A stretch of DNA of 54,531 nucleotides, from assembly GCF_001644025.1 (NCBI RefSeq), contig NZ_LUUK01000230.1, positions 1 to 54,531 on the forward strand, written 5' to 3'. Shown piece by piece: positions 7,226-16,076 of this stretch (the first letter of the stretch is position 1; the number at the start of each line of letters is the position of its first letter). The position numbers and the translations under genes were made by a program. The stretch comes from Methylomonas koyamae (GTDB taxonomy: Bacteria; Pseudomonadota; Gammaproteobacteria; Methylococcales; Methylomonadaceae). The notes under the pieces are model-generated. The model saw nothing but the letters and a program-made list of their open reading frames with translations. It was not told the DNA's origin and ran no database searches.

Positions 7226-9637
7226 ATGGCCCACACCAGATCCAAGCTCGAACACTCCCTATCGCTGCTGAAAGCGACGTTGGACGCCACCACCGATGCC
7301 ATTCTGGTTGTCGACGCGGCCGGTCGAGTCATGCAATACAACACCGAGTTCGCCCGTATGTGGCAGATTGACCGGGAGTTGCTCAACGCGGACACCCAAT
7401 CCGCGCCGCTCCGCCGGATCCTGAACGGCACGGATTTGCAAGACGATGCGGAAACCCGCTGGTTTGAGGTACGCCGCGATCCGGAACGACACGCTTACGA
7501 CGAACTATTGTTAAGCGACGGTCGGATCATCGAACGCCACCAGATGACCGAATATCGCGATGGCATCGCGGTTGGGCAAATTTGGCATTTTCGCGACATT
7601 ACCGAACGCAAGGCCTCGGAAACGCCGTTGGCGCAATTGAGCTTCGGCATGGATCAGATGCGCGACGCTGCTTATTTGATCGACAATGATGCCAGGATTA
7701 TCTACGCCAACCGCCACGCTTGCTTGGAATTAGGCTACAGTCGCGAACAATTGCGAGGCATGCGGGTTGAAGACATCGACCCCGCGCATACCGACACGAT
7801 TTGGCGAACTCATTGGCAAGCGCTCAAGGCATCGGGTTCGCTAACTTTAGAGACCCTACATCAAACCAAGGATGGCCGACTGTTTCCGCTCGAAGTCGTG
7901 GCCAACTTCTTCGAATACGCCAACACCGGTTACAACCTGGCGATAGCCCGGAATATCAGCGAACGCAAGCGTATCGAAGAAGTCTTGCAGCAAGCCGCGT
8001 TAATTTACCAAAACAGTAGCGAAGCCATGCTACTGGCTGACGCAGAGGGACGTATTATCGCGGTCAACCCGGCTTTTACCCAGATTACCGGCCATTGCCG
8101 CGAGGAGATCGAGGGCCAATCCATCGATCTTATCAATACCGAAGATCACCGCAAAGCGATGTGGCAGAGCGTTCGCAAATCCGGTTTTTGGCAAGGCGAA
8201 GTTTGGGATAGGACCCAATCCGGGGACAGATACGCAAAATGGCTGACCGTGAACGCCATCAAGGATTCGGCGGGGCAGATATTTCGATTAGTAGCACTGT
8301 TCGCGGACATCACTGAAAAAAAACAGGCCGAGAACCTGATCTGGCAGCAGGCCAATATCGACCCGCTGACCCAATTGCCAAACCGGCGCATGTTTCACGA
8401 CCGCTTGGAGCAGGAAATCAAAAAAGCCGGCCGGGATAAAACCCGGCTGGCTTTGTTCTTCATCGATCTGGATCTGTTCAAGGAAGTCAACGACACGCTG
8501 GGACACGACATGGGCGACAAACTTCTGCAAACCGCCGCCCAGCGTATACGAATGTGCGTCCGAGACTCCGACACGGTCGCCAGATTGGGTGGCGATGAGT
8601 TCACGGTGATCCTAAGAGAAGTCGGCGAACCTTGTAACGTGGAACGGATTGCGGGTGCGATATTGGAAAAAATGGCGGAGCGCTTCGAGTTAGGCGCGGA
8701 CATTGCCCACATTTCCACCAGCATCGGTATCGCCTTCTACCCGGATGACGCTAGAGATATCAAATCGCTGCTAAAACACGCCGACCAAGCCATGTATGTG
8801 GCCAAAAATCGCGGTCGCAATCAATATTGTTTTTTCATCCCTGCCATGCAGGAAGCCGCGCGGCATCGACTTGGCCTGAGCAAGGACTTGCGCTCGGCGC
8901 TGTCCACCCGGCAATTGACTGTTTACTACCAACCCATTGTCGAACTGAGCAGCAATCGGGTATGCAAGGCCGAAGCGCTGATTCGCTGGCACCATCCCCA
9001 ACGCGGCCTGATCGGCCCGGCCGAGTTCATTCCCATAGCCGAAGAAACCGGTCTGATCAACACAATAGGCAACTGGCTCTTCGAACAAGCCGCGCAACAA
9101 GCTCGCAAATGGCGACTCTCGATACACGACGACTTTCAAATCAGTATCAACAAATCCTCGGTGCAATTTCGCAACGAACGCGAAAACCACCAAGCGTGGC
9201 TCGAAAAGTTGACTCAACTGCAATTGTCCGGCCAACACATCGTCGTCGAAATCACCGAAGGCGTGCTACTGGAAAGTGGCAACCGCTTTCAGGACCAGTT
9301 GTCCTCATTTCGCAACGCCGGCATTCAAATCTCGTTGGACGATTTCGGTACCGGGTATTCGTCGTTGTCTTATTTAAAAAAATACGATATTGATTATTTA
9401 AAAATCGATCAGGAATGCGTTAACAATCTTTCCGCCGATCCCGCGAACTTGGCACTATGCGAAGCCATCATCCTGATGGCCCACAAGCTTGGCATTCGCG
9501 TCATCGCGGAAGGCATAGAATCGGAAGCCCAGCGGCAATTGCTCAAAAACGCAGACTGCGACTTCGGCCAAGGCTTTTTCTTTGCGAAACCGTTACCGGC
9601 GGATTTGTTCGAAAGCCGATTTTCCGAACAAACCTAA
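7226..9637 (+). CDS. PAS-PAS-PAS-GGDEF-EAL cyclic-di-GMP protein
   Basis: An 803-residue cytosolic sensor for c-di-GMP turnover. Three PAS modules occupy about residues 12-130, 135-250 and 253-368; each ends with the typical FRDITERK, ARNISERKR or FADITEKKQ linker. The GGDEF domain (about 370-535) keeps GGDEF at 455-459 and an I-site R446xxD449 five residues upstream, so product inhibition is expected. The EAL domain (about 550-800) keeps EAL (583-585), DDFGTG (705-710) and KID. Both catalytic domains therefore look active, and the sequence does not say which dominates. No transmembrane segment is present. The ATG at 7226 is the first possible start in the open frame. Confidence 0.95.
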   Translation: MAHTRSKLEHSLSLLKATLDATTDAILVVDAAGRVMQYNTEFARMWQIDRELLNADTQSAPLRRILNGTDLQDDAETRWFEVRRDPERHAYDELLLSDGRIIERHQMTEYRDGIAVGQIWHFRDITERKASETPLAQLSFGMDQMRDAAYLIDNDARIIYANRHACLELGYSREQLRGMRVEDIDPAHTDTIWRTHWQALKASGSLTLETLHQTKDGRLFPLEVVANFFEYANTGYNLAIARNISERKRIEEVLQQAALIYQNSSEAMLLADAEGRIIAVNPAFTQITGHCREEIEGQSIDLINTEDHRKAMWQSVRKSGFWQGEVWDRTQSGDRYAKWLTVNAIKDSAGQIFRLVALFADITEKKQAENLIWQQANIDPLTQLPNRRMFHDRLEQEIKKAGRDKTRLALFFIDLDLFKEVNDTLGHDMGDKLLQTAAQRIRMCVRDSDTVARLGGDEFTVILREVGEPCNVERIAGAILEKMAERFELGADIAHISTSIGIAFYPDDARDIKSLLKHADQAMYVAKNRGRNQYCFFIPAMQEAARHRLGLSKDLRSALSTRQLTVYYQPIVELSSNRVCKAEALIRWHHPQRGLIGPAEFIPIAEETGLINTIGNWLFEQAAQQARKWRLSIHDDFQISINKSSVQFRNERENHQAWLEKLTQLQLSGQHIVVEITEGVLLESGNRFQDQLSSFRNAGIQISLDDFGTGYSSLSYLKKYDIDYLKIDQECVNNLSADPANLALCEAIILMAHKLGIRVIAEGIESEAQRQLLKNADCDFGQGFFFAKPLPADLFESRFSEQT

Positions 9638-9704
9638 AAAGGTTGAGAACAAGAACCGGAGCGGCCGACTAGCGCATGGGCCAGCCGGCTAAACCGTGAC
9701 GAAC

Positions 9705-10085
9705 TTAGTGCGCGGCGTTATAGACTTTCAACATTTCCTTATAGATTTCCAGCGTGGCTTTCAAGCTCGCAGGACCTTCCGCGTCGCCGTTTTCCAATTG
9801 CTCGCGAGCGGTTTTCAGACGATCACCGGCTTTTTGGCGCAAGCGTTCGGTCTGCTCGTAGCGGAATTCCTTTTGCAATTGACGCACATCGCTCAGCGCT
9901 TTCAGGACTTCGGCTTTATCGGCGCCCTTTTCCACCAAACTAACGGCTTCTTCGACTTTCGCTACCGTGCCTTCAGCGGCGGCACGAACTTTGGCATCGC
10001 CCGCGCTGTTTGCAAATGCCGGAACGGAAATTGTCGCAGCCATCAAGCACAAAGCCGCCAAAGTTTTTTTAATCGGATTAATCAT
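9705..10085 (-). CDS. Small secreted helical protein of unknown function
   Basis: A 126-residue protein with a clear Sec signal peptide (INPIKKTLAALCLMAATIS, then a likely cleavage after AFA at residue 25). The mature part is about 100 residues, almost all helix-forming, rich in K, E and A (AEGTVAKVEEAVSLVEKGAD, then KTAREQLENGDAEGPASLKA). It resembles small periplasmic four-helix proteins in composition, but I do not recognise the family and see no cofactor motif. An AGGAAA ribosome-binding site precedes the ATG. The gene stands alone: it is convergent with the GGDEF-EAL gene and has more than 500 bp of non-coding DNA upstream. Confidence 0.75.
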   Translation of the reverse strand: MINPIKKTLAALCLMAATISVPAFANSAGDAKVRAAAEGTVAKVEEAVSLVEKGADKAEVLKALSDVRQLQKEFRYEQTERLRQKAGDRLKTAREQLENGDAEGPASLKATLEIYKEMLKVYNAAH

Positions 10086-10638
10086 TAGGTTTCCTGTCTT
10101 AATTGTTTAAATTTCCCTAATAAATCTATGTTATTACCACCCATTTATTAGTGCATATTCAAATGCACCGGCATGCTATCACAGATCAAAGCAACACCGT
10201 TAAAACAGAAAAATGACAAGCAATAACCTTATTAATACAGGGTTTAATAATCAGAAAATCCCCCTCGAATAGCCATTCAAATTGCAAGAAATTTCACTTA
10301 GAAATTAAATCGGAATGACCAATAGAAAGCGACTCGACATTAATAGGCGAGGTCATCGATATTTGGAGCGGACACCCAAGACATACCTACCTTGGGCGAT
10401 ACCAAGAACAACCTGCAAAATACATCACGGGAATGCAACTGCCCAGCGAAAATCGACGCTGATCTTTTAATGTTCACGATTGCAACGATAGTTCCGACGG
10501 TCCGCTCGCGCCGACACTTCAAGAGCGACGCGAGCTCCCCCACCATCCACCAGTCAAACTCACGCTAAAACGGCAAGCGACAAATCGGCTCCGACGAATA
10601 TTGAGAAATAAGCCGCCAGTTTTCCTGATTGTTAGCTC
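10086..10638. other. 553-bp intergenic region without a recognisable gene
   Basis: The region lies between the start of the small secreted protein and the end of the lytic transglycosylase gene. The half next to 10086 is AT-rich and should hold the promoter of the secreted protein. It contains the inverted repeat at 10151-10168. The other half has higher G+C and short open frames with no ribosome-binding site or family resemblance. No RNA gene is recognised. Confidence 0.5.
10151..10168. promoter_or_regulatory. Inverted repeat upstream of the small secreted protein
   Basis: GTGCAT and ATGCAC are perfect inverted copies separated by 6 bp (ATTCAA), located 66-83 bp upstream of the start codon at 10085. 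The spacing suits a dimeric regulator. No specific regulator is recognised. Confidence 0.35.
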
Positions 10639-11721
10639 TTATTCGGCCGCCATGTATTGGCCGGGCAAAGCAGGGCTTTCATATTGAATGCCTTCGGGAA
10701 AATAAGCCAACGAATTGTTGGCAATTTCACGAGCGGCCAGAAACTGCGCGTAATAGTTTCTGGACGCAAAACCGAACGCAGGGCCATCGTAAGTTTCCAC
10801 TATCCGAACGAAGTCGCGACCCGCCTGATTTTGAGCTCGCTTCATACCTCCGATACCATGATTATACGAGGTCACCGCTGACGGCCAATCGCCGAGCTTA
10901 GCGTAGGCGTAACTCAAATAGCGCGCGGCACCGGTCGCCGAAGCGAAAGGGTCCAGACGTTGATCGACTCGGTCGCCGCCGGGCATAAAGGTCTTTGCGG
11001 CAGCCTTGGTAAACTGCCACATGCCGACCGCGCCGGCGGAGGATTTCGCCGCCGGTTGAAACGACGACTCGACATGTGGCAAGTAAGCCAGATCCTCTGG
11101 CAAACCCGCATCGCGAAACACTTTGCGGAATTGCAGATCGTAGCGACCGCTGATTTCCATCCCTCTTTTGAAGCGCTCACGAGTTCCACGCTGCGAGCGC
11201 AAACGCTCGGATGAGCCGGCCAATATCGTAGTCAGCGGCTTCCCGGTACTTTCCAAGCGAGCGATCAAATCCCTGTCGTGATTACTTAATGCCGCGTTAT
11301 AGCGCAGTTTGGTTTCCAGACCTGACAGCTGAGATTTCCAATATTCGCGGCGTTGGCTGATCAAGTCTTTTTGCTCGCTGGTTAAACCTTCACCGACATA
11401 GCCGGGCAAAGTCATCACTTCATAGACAATGTCCAGATACCTATCATCATGAAACGCCACCTGCGATCGCGACCATACCGCATAGGTATTTCGCCAAAAG
11501 CCGACTGCCGGCTCCAACTCCGCAGGCTTTGGGAAAATCCCAACATAAAATTCTTGTTGAAGCGACGGGCGTTGCGGCAAGTGCCGCTGCGACTGCGGTT
11601 GTTGTACACTGTAAGGCTTGAAGCCGGCCAATTTTTCTTTTTTGACCGAAGGACTGCTGCACGCACTTAACAGTGCGAGCATCATCAACATTGAGACTAG
11701 ATGTGACTGAAATCGGCTCAT
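10639..11721 (-). CDS. Lipoprotein lytic transglycosylase, GH23 (MltD-like)
   Basis: A 360-residue outer-membrane lipoprotein that cleaves peptidoglycan to 1,6-anhydro-muropeptides. The lipobox LLSAC places the lipidated cysteine at residue 21. The transglycosylase domain (about 195-330) has LPHVESSF with catalytic E218, GAVGMWQF (230-237) and the YNHGIGG motif. It is shorter than MltD and lacks LysM repeats at the C-terminus. Residues 50-190 form a helical N-terminal extension of unknown role. It is a single gene: its promoter lies in 11722-12150 and the downstream region is non-coding. Confidence 0.9.
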   Translation of the reverse strand: MSRFQSHLVSMLMMLALLSACSSPSVKKEKLAGFKPYSVQQPQSQRHLPQRPSLQQEFYVGIFPKPAELEPAVGFWRNTYAVWSRSQVAFHDDRYLDIVYEVMTLPGYVGEGLTSEQKDLISQRREYWKSQLSGLETKLRYNAALSNHDRDLIARLESTGKPLTTILAGSSERLRSQRGTRERFKRGMEISGRYDLQFRKVFRDAGLPEDLAYLPHVESSFQPAAKSSAGAVGMWQFTKAAAKTFMPGGDRVDQRLDPFASATGAARYLSYAYAKLGDWPSAVTSYNHGIGGMKRAQNQAGRDFVRIVETYDGPAFGFASRNYYAQFLAAREIANNSLAYFPEGIQYESPALPGQYMAAE

Positions 11722-12150
11722 GGAAATTTCGAAATTGACAATTACGCAACCGAGGCACTCCAGCCAAAAATGGCCGCACCCTGGGATTCTTGGAATTTCA
11801 AGGAATAATAGCGCTTATTTCGAAAGTTCGTGAAGATTGGATTAAAAGTGGTCAATTTTTTTATGCAAAATTCGATAAACGTTTTCGCGTCAGCTATACC
11901 GAAATTAAAAACCGGTCGATATTCAAGCGCGCCACGGATAGGCATGCGTATCGCACGCCGCGAGCGTAACAAATATCGCGCATGACCAAGACTCGACCCT
12001 TTTTCAAATTGCGGAAAATTTGTGCAATACTTTGAGAACTTCTGGATAATTCACAATACCGAAGAAAAGACTACGAGAAAATGTTGAATTAGCAACAGAT
12101 ATTATTCGTTATCCGCAGTATCCTCAAACGCTTGTCGGCAAGGAGGATCT
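11722..12150. other. 429-bp divergent intergenic region
   Basis: The region separates the lytic transglycosylase gene (minus) from a small zinc-ribbon-like gene (plus). It is AT-rich, should carry both promoters, and shows no convincing gene or RNA. The only clear signal is the strong ribosome-binding site at its right end (12140-12147). Confidence 0.5.
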
Positions 12151-12369
12151 ATGAAAAAAACCGCAATGCACCCTATGTTGTGCTCCCGCTGTGGAGACGA
12201 GATCAGTATTTCGGATCTACCGTTTTTGGAAAATAGCCGCTTATGCGCACTATGTAACAGCATACATTTTGAGTTTACAGATTTTGGCGCTAAAACCGAT
12301 CAAAAACTTAAACAATTTTTGAAACCAGTCCCGCCATTCCACTCTCAAAGCAAAGAAGCGACCGGTTGA
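12151..12369 (+). CDS. Small zinc-ribbon-like protein
   Basis: A 72-residue protein with two knuckles, C11-SR-C14 and C32-AL-C35, the spacing of a four-cysteine zinc ribbon. The rest is short and polar, with no signal peptide or membrane segment. A strong AAGGAGGA ribosome-binding site ends 3 bp before the ATG, which supports a real, well-translated gene. The family is not recognised. Possible roles include nucleic-acid binding or protein-protein contacts. It is convergent with the lipoprotein gene, their stops only 22 bp apart. Confidence 0.65.
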   Translation: MKKTAMHPMLCSRCGDEISISDLPFLENSRLCALCNSIHFEFTDFGAKTDQKLKQFLKPVPPFHSQSKEATG

Positions 12370-12391
12370 CCAGTGTCGGGGTGCTCGGTTA

Positions 12392-12700
12392 TCACTGCTT
12401 CAAATTTTTGTAACCCTCTTCGCTTTCGCGCATGATTTTCTGGCCCTCTTCCATCATGCGACGCGCCTCTTCCAGCTTGCCCTGAGCATCGCGTTGCATG
12501 ATCTCGGCACGCTCGACCATTTGCTTACCCTCCTGCCAACGGCTACCCAACTGTGCAATTCCTTGACTATCACGTAGCATTTGATCGCCCGATAGAATTT
12601 TTTCCCGGGCTGGCTTCGCAGGTTCGCCAGCGCACCCGCTCAACGTAGCGGCCGTCAGGAAAATAGCAGGAGTTACGAATAACGGTGCGAATTTGCGCAT
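12392..12700 (-). CDS. Small lipoprotein with a charged helical domain
   Basis: A 102-residue lipoprotein. The signal ends in the lipobox LSGC (cysteine at about residue 23). The mature part is a long, highly charged helix (WQEGKQMVERAEIMQRDAQG, then ARRMMEEGQKIMRESEEG) that could form a coiled coil, as in small envelope lipoproteins. I chose the ATG at 12698-12700 because an AGAGGAAA ribosome-binding site precedes it; a longer reading to 12751 would put 17 extra residues before the signal. It follows the CPBP protease gene by 76 bp and may share its transcript. Confidence 0.75.
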   Translation of the reverse strand: MRKFAPLFVTPAIFLTAATLSGCAGEPAKPAREKILSGDQMLRDSQGIAQLGSRWQEGKQMVERAEIMQRDAQGKLEEARRMMEEGQKIMRESEEGYKNLKQ

Positions 12701-12776
12701 CTGAATTTCCTCTTTTTTACCTAAGAACAACTTAATAAAAATTATCGCCACCAGAAAACGACCGCTGCAAAGGCGA

Positions 12777-13670
12777 CTACACCTCTAGTGGGCTCGACTT
12801 ACCCCAACTAAGCCAAAATCGGATACCAGCCAGCGCCAACAACAACCAAACGCTAACCAAAGGCCCGATGACTCCGTCATAATAGGTATTCACTAAATAC
12901 AGTAGCTTCGACTGCAAATTAACGTTAAAAAAATCCCTAAAGACTTTTATCTGCCAAACCCAAGCCGCATGGCAACCAACACAAAGCCCCAGCGATTCCG
13001 TCCAACGCAACCTGATGGTCGCCAGAAAACAACCGACAACCAATAGAGCGATGAGCGCGGTCAAGATGTCGGGGTTCAACCAACTGCCGAACGCTTCTCC
13101 AAGCAGTTTCATACCTGAAAAAGGTGTTAGTTCGGCATACGGAATCAGAGATGTACTTTTTAAGAAATGCAGGGCGGCGTAATACAGCGAACTCAGTACG
13201 ACCGCAATCGAGAGTGGCAAGACGCGCCGCAACGCCGTCAGTAACAACCCGCGGAATAATAACTCCTCACCGACACCAATCAATAACGAGAAAAACAACC
13301 CCAAACCGAGTTTTTCAGCAACTTTGTTGACACTCCAAACCCGACTGTCGTCCCAGACATGCACCCCTAGTCCGTAAAGTACGATTAACACGGGCAATAG
13401 GCTCGCCAAACCCAGTAAGAACCCCCAACCCATCTGCCGAAAAAACACTTCGCGCGATGCGAAGCCAAAATTCGACCAATCCAGCCGCAAATAGTGCTTC
13501 AACGGCCATACACTTAGCAACAACAGCACCAATGTAATCTTACTAACTAACTTCGCGAGCGGCAGGACATCACCCACCAGCAGCAGAACGCCGTAACCGA
13601 TAAACCCGGCGACAACGGCCAATAATAGTAACAAAGCTAGCGGCGCCAGCAACGCAATCGCGGTCCGCAT
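12777..13670 (-). CDS. CPBP-family intramembrane metalloprotease
   Basis: A 297-residue polytopic membrane protein of the CPBP (CaaX protease and bacteriocin-processing) family. The three metal-site motifs are present: EELLFRG (135-141, EExxxR), a histidine in YYAALHF (H167) and a histidine in CVGCHAAWVW (H234). About eight hydrophobic segments are visible. Bacterial members are linked to bacteriocin self-immunity or membrane-protein processing; the substrate here is unknown. The ATG at 13668-13670 overlaps the rsmE stop (TAATG), so it is translationally coupled to rsmE; a start 18 bases earlier is possible but less likely. Confidence 0.88.
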   Translation of the reverse strand: MRTAIALLAPLALLLLLAVVAGFIGYGVLLLVGDVLPLAKLVSKITLVLLLLSVWPLKHYLRLDWSNFGFASREVFFRQMGWGFLLGLASLLPVLIVLYGLGVHVWDDSRVWSVNKVAEKLGLGLFFSLLIGVGEELLFRGLLLTALRRVLPLSIAVVLSSLYYAALHFLKSTSLIPYAELTPFSGMKLLGEAFGSWLNPDILTALIALLVVGCFLATIRLRWTESLGLCVGCHAAWVWQIKVFRDFFNVNLQSKLLYLVNTYYDGVIGPLVSVWLLLALAGIRFWLSWGKSSPLEV

Positions 13671-14398
13671 TAACGAAAATCCCCCCACAAGGCCTGCACC
13701 GCGGCCAATGCCGCTAGGACCGCGGTTTCGGTACGCAAGATCCGCCCTCCCAACTTGACAGGGATAAAGCCAGCCGATTTGGCAGATTCCCGCTCCGCCT
13801 CGGAAAACCCACCCTCCGGACCGGATAGCAAGGTCACGGTTTCACCCTCCGGCCTCAAATCGGCCAAACTGAAATCAGCATACGGATCGAGAAATAGGCG
13901 CAACCCGGTTTGTTCCGACGCCCACTTAGGCAAGTCGGCTAAGTCCGCCAATTCCGGCAGAATGGTTCGGCCCGACTGTTCGGCCGCATGTTGAATGATG
14001 CCCCGCCAGTGAGCTTGACGCTGTTGCTTTTTATCCTCGTCAAATTTAATTACGCAACGCTCGGTGACCAACGGGGTCAGACTTGCAACACCCAGCTCTA
14101 CCGCCTTCTGCATCGCCCAATCCATGCGATCGCCCCTCGACACCCCAATGCCAAGTATTACCTTTAGCGGCGTTTCGACATTACGCTCGATACGGCTTTC
14201 TACTCGTGCACTAACCGTTTTACGACTAACTTCGTCCAAACGACAAAAATATTCATCGCCCAAGCCGTTGAATAATATAACTTCGTGATCCTGCTTTAGT
14301 CTCAGCACGCTACGCAAATAGTGAGCGCGCGTCTCGTCAAGTTGGACATTGCCCCCAACCTGTAGCGGCTGGGAAATATAGAGACGAGAAACCCTCAT
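13670..14398 (-). CDS. rsmE: 16S rRNA (uracil-1498-N3)-methyltransferase
   Basis: A 242-residue SPOUT-class enzyme that methylates N3 of U1498 in 16S rRNA using SAM. The N-terminal PUA-like domain starts MRVSRLYISQPL and contains HYLRSVLRLK. The C-terminal knot has the signature LLSGPEGGFSEAE followed by LGGRILRTETAVLAAL. The length is normal. Its ATG overlaps the bioA stop (TAATG at 14396-14400), and its own stop overlaps the protease start, giving a tight bioA-rsmE-protease operon. Confidence 0.96.
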   Translation of the reverse strand: MRVSRLYISQPLQVGGNVQLDETRAHYLRSVLRLKQDHEVILFNGLGDEYFCRLDEVSRKTVSARVESRIERNVETPLKVILGIGVSRGDRMDWAMQKAVELGVASLTPLVTERCVIKFDEDKKQQRQAHWRGIIQHAAEQSGRTILPELADLADLPKWASEQTGLRLFLDPYADFSLADLRPEGETVTLLSGPEGGFSEAERESAKSAGFIPVKLGGRILRTETAVLAALAAVQALWGDFR

Positions 14399-15765
14399 TA
14401 GTCCTGCACCGCCAGCTGCACACCCTGCCAGGCCACCTCAACCATCAACTCGATCTCCGCTTCGTTGATCACGTATGGCGGCATGAAATAAATAACGTTT
14501 CCAAGCGGTCTCAGCAACACCCCTTGGGCCAGCGCATGCCGGTAAACCCGTAACCCTCGCCTTTGTTGCCAAGGGTACGGCTCTCGCGTCCGCTTATCCT
14601 TCACTAATTCTATCGCCGCGATCAGACCTGTTTGACGTACTTCTCCGACCTTGGGATGCTCGCGAAAGCGTTCCAGCGCCCCCGCCAATACCTCCGCCAA
14701 GCGCCTATTGCGCGCCAAAACGTCTTGTTGTTGAAAAATACCGATGGTCGCGAGGGCGGCCCTACAACCCAAGGCATTACCGGTATAACTATGCGAATGT
14801 AGGAATGCGTTCAGATTTCGATACTCGTCGTAAAATGCCCGATACACATTATCGGTGGTCAATACGGCCGAGAGCGGCAGATAGCCGCCGGTCAATCCTT
14901 TAGAAAGACAAAGAAAATCCGGACTAATACCGGCCTGCTCGCAGGCGAAGAGAGTACCGGTACGTCCGAAACCGACCGCAATTTCGTCGGCGATCAAATG
15001 CACCTCGTAACGATCACAAGCGTCGCGCAGCAATTTCAAATACACCGGATCGTACATACGCATATTGCCGGCACATTGCACCAAAGGTTCGACGATCACC
15101 GCGCTCACAGATTCGGCGTGTTCAGCCAGGGCTTCTTCCATCGCCTTGAAGCGGCGACTTGAGTAATCCCGCCAACTCTCGCCAGGCTCGCGAAAATAGC
15201 AATCGGGCCCCGGCACGCTGATTACATCCATCAATAGCGGCGCATAGGTTGACTTGTACAAGGCAACATTGCCTACCGCTAAAGCACCAAGCGTTTCGCC
15301 GTGGTAACTGTTCTCCAACGTGATGAAGCGGTTTTTTTCAGTCTTACCCAGATTACGCCAGTAGTGAAAACTCATTTTAAGCGCAATTTCTACAGCTGCC
15401 GAACCACTGTCGGCGTAGAAACACTTATTCAAGCCAGCCGGCGTAATTTCCACTAATTTTTCGGCAAGCTCGATCGCGGCTTGATGGCTAAATCCACCAA
15501 GTATCACGTGTTCAAGAGTATCGAGCTGGTCTTTAATGGCTTGGTTTATCGTTGGATTAGCGTGACCGAACAGATTGACCCACCAGGAACTGATCGCGTC
15601 CAAATAGCGGTTGCCGTTGAAATCCTCCAGCCAGACTCCGCTACCAGACTTGATCGGGATCATCGGCAATGCCTCATCCCCGCTTAATTCATAGTCTTTC
15701 ATCTGGCTACACGGATGCCAAAGCACAGCCAGATCGCGTTCGATTAAAGCACGGTTGTTCAACAA
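14398..15765 (-). CDS. bioA: Adenosylmethionine-8-amino-7-oxononanoate aminotransferase
   Basis: A 455-residue PLP enzyme of biotin synthesis that converts KAPA to DAPA with SAM as amino donor. Typical BioA features are the start ERDLAVLWHPCSQMKDYE, SSWWVNLFGHANP, DSGSAAVEIALKMSFHYW, the cofactor aspartate in IADE (D260) and the Schiff-base lysine K289 in LSKGLTGG. Other bio genes are not adjacent. It is the first gene of the operon with rsmE and the CPBP protease. No BirA-type operator was identified. Confidence 0.96.
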   Translation of the reverse strand: MLNNRALIERDLAVLWHPCSQMKDYELSGDEALPMIPIKSGSGVWLEDFNGNRYLDAISSWWVNLFGHANPTINQAIKDQLDTLEHVILGGFSHQAAIELAEKLVEITPAGLNKCFYADSGSAAVEIALKMSFHYWRNLGKTEKNRFITLENSYHGETLGALAVGNVALYKSTYAPLLMDVISVPGPDCYFREPGESWRDYSSRRFKAMEEALAEHAESVSAVIVEPLVQCAGNMRMYDPVYLKLLRDACDRYEVHLIADEIAVGFGRTGTLFACEQAGISPDFLCLSKGLTGGYLPLSAVLTTDNVYRAFYDEYRNLNAFLHSHSYTGNALGCRAALATIGIFQQQDVLARNRRLAEVLAGALERFREHPKVGEVRQTGLIAAIELVKDKRTREPYPWQQRRGLRVYRHALAQGVLLRPLGNVIYFMPPYVINEAEIELMVEVAWQGVQLAVQD

Positions 15766-16076
15766 TATCTCGCAATGGAAGAGTGGTGGCTTAACGACAA
15801 TATTGTGCCATTTTTCTCAGTCCGGAGATCATCTTCGCCACCCGGAAGGAACGCTGGTCGCATCAGCAACTCTGCAAATTGGAAACACTTCAATTCAAAA
15901 TGGCCAGTTGCACTAAAATTCCATCAGACTCCAGCTGCAAGACGAACATTCGAGCCCATCTTAACAAAACATGATAGATCGCCTGAAAGTGGGAATTTTA
16001 CACAAGTATCGGTCAGCCGCGCGTTCTGCTACGACCGACGACGCGTTTGTTTTCGCCTTTTGCTGCGGACGCTCAA
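15766..16076. other. 311-bp divergent intergenic region, bioA / TonB receptor
   Basis: It must carry the promoters of bioA (minus) and the TonB-dependent receptor (plus). I looked for a cobalamin riboswitch and for Fur-like or other long palindromes before the receptor and saw none that I can support. Confidence 0.45.

Noticed and set aside
10340..10546. A 68-codon minus-strand frame in the 553-bp intergenic region
   Set aside because: No ribosome-binding site, no recognisable motif, and composition unlike its neighbours.
11742..11972. A 76-codon minus-strand frame upstream of the lytic transglycosylase
   Set aside because: No ribosome-binding site or motif; it occupies the expected promoter region of that gene.
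15766..16076. Cobalamin riboswitch before the TonB-dependent receptor
   Set aside because: No B12-box-like conserved segment or matching stem set was found in the 311 bp.
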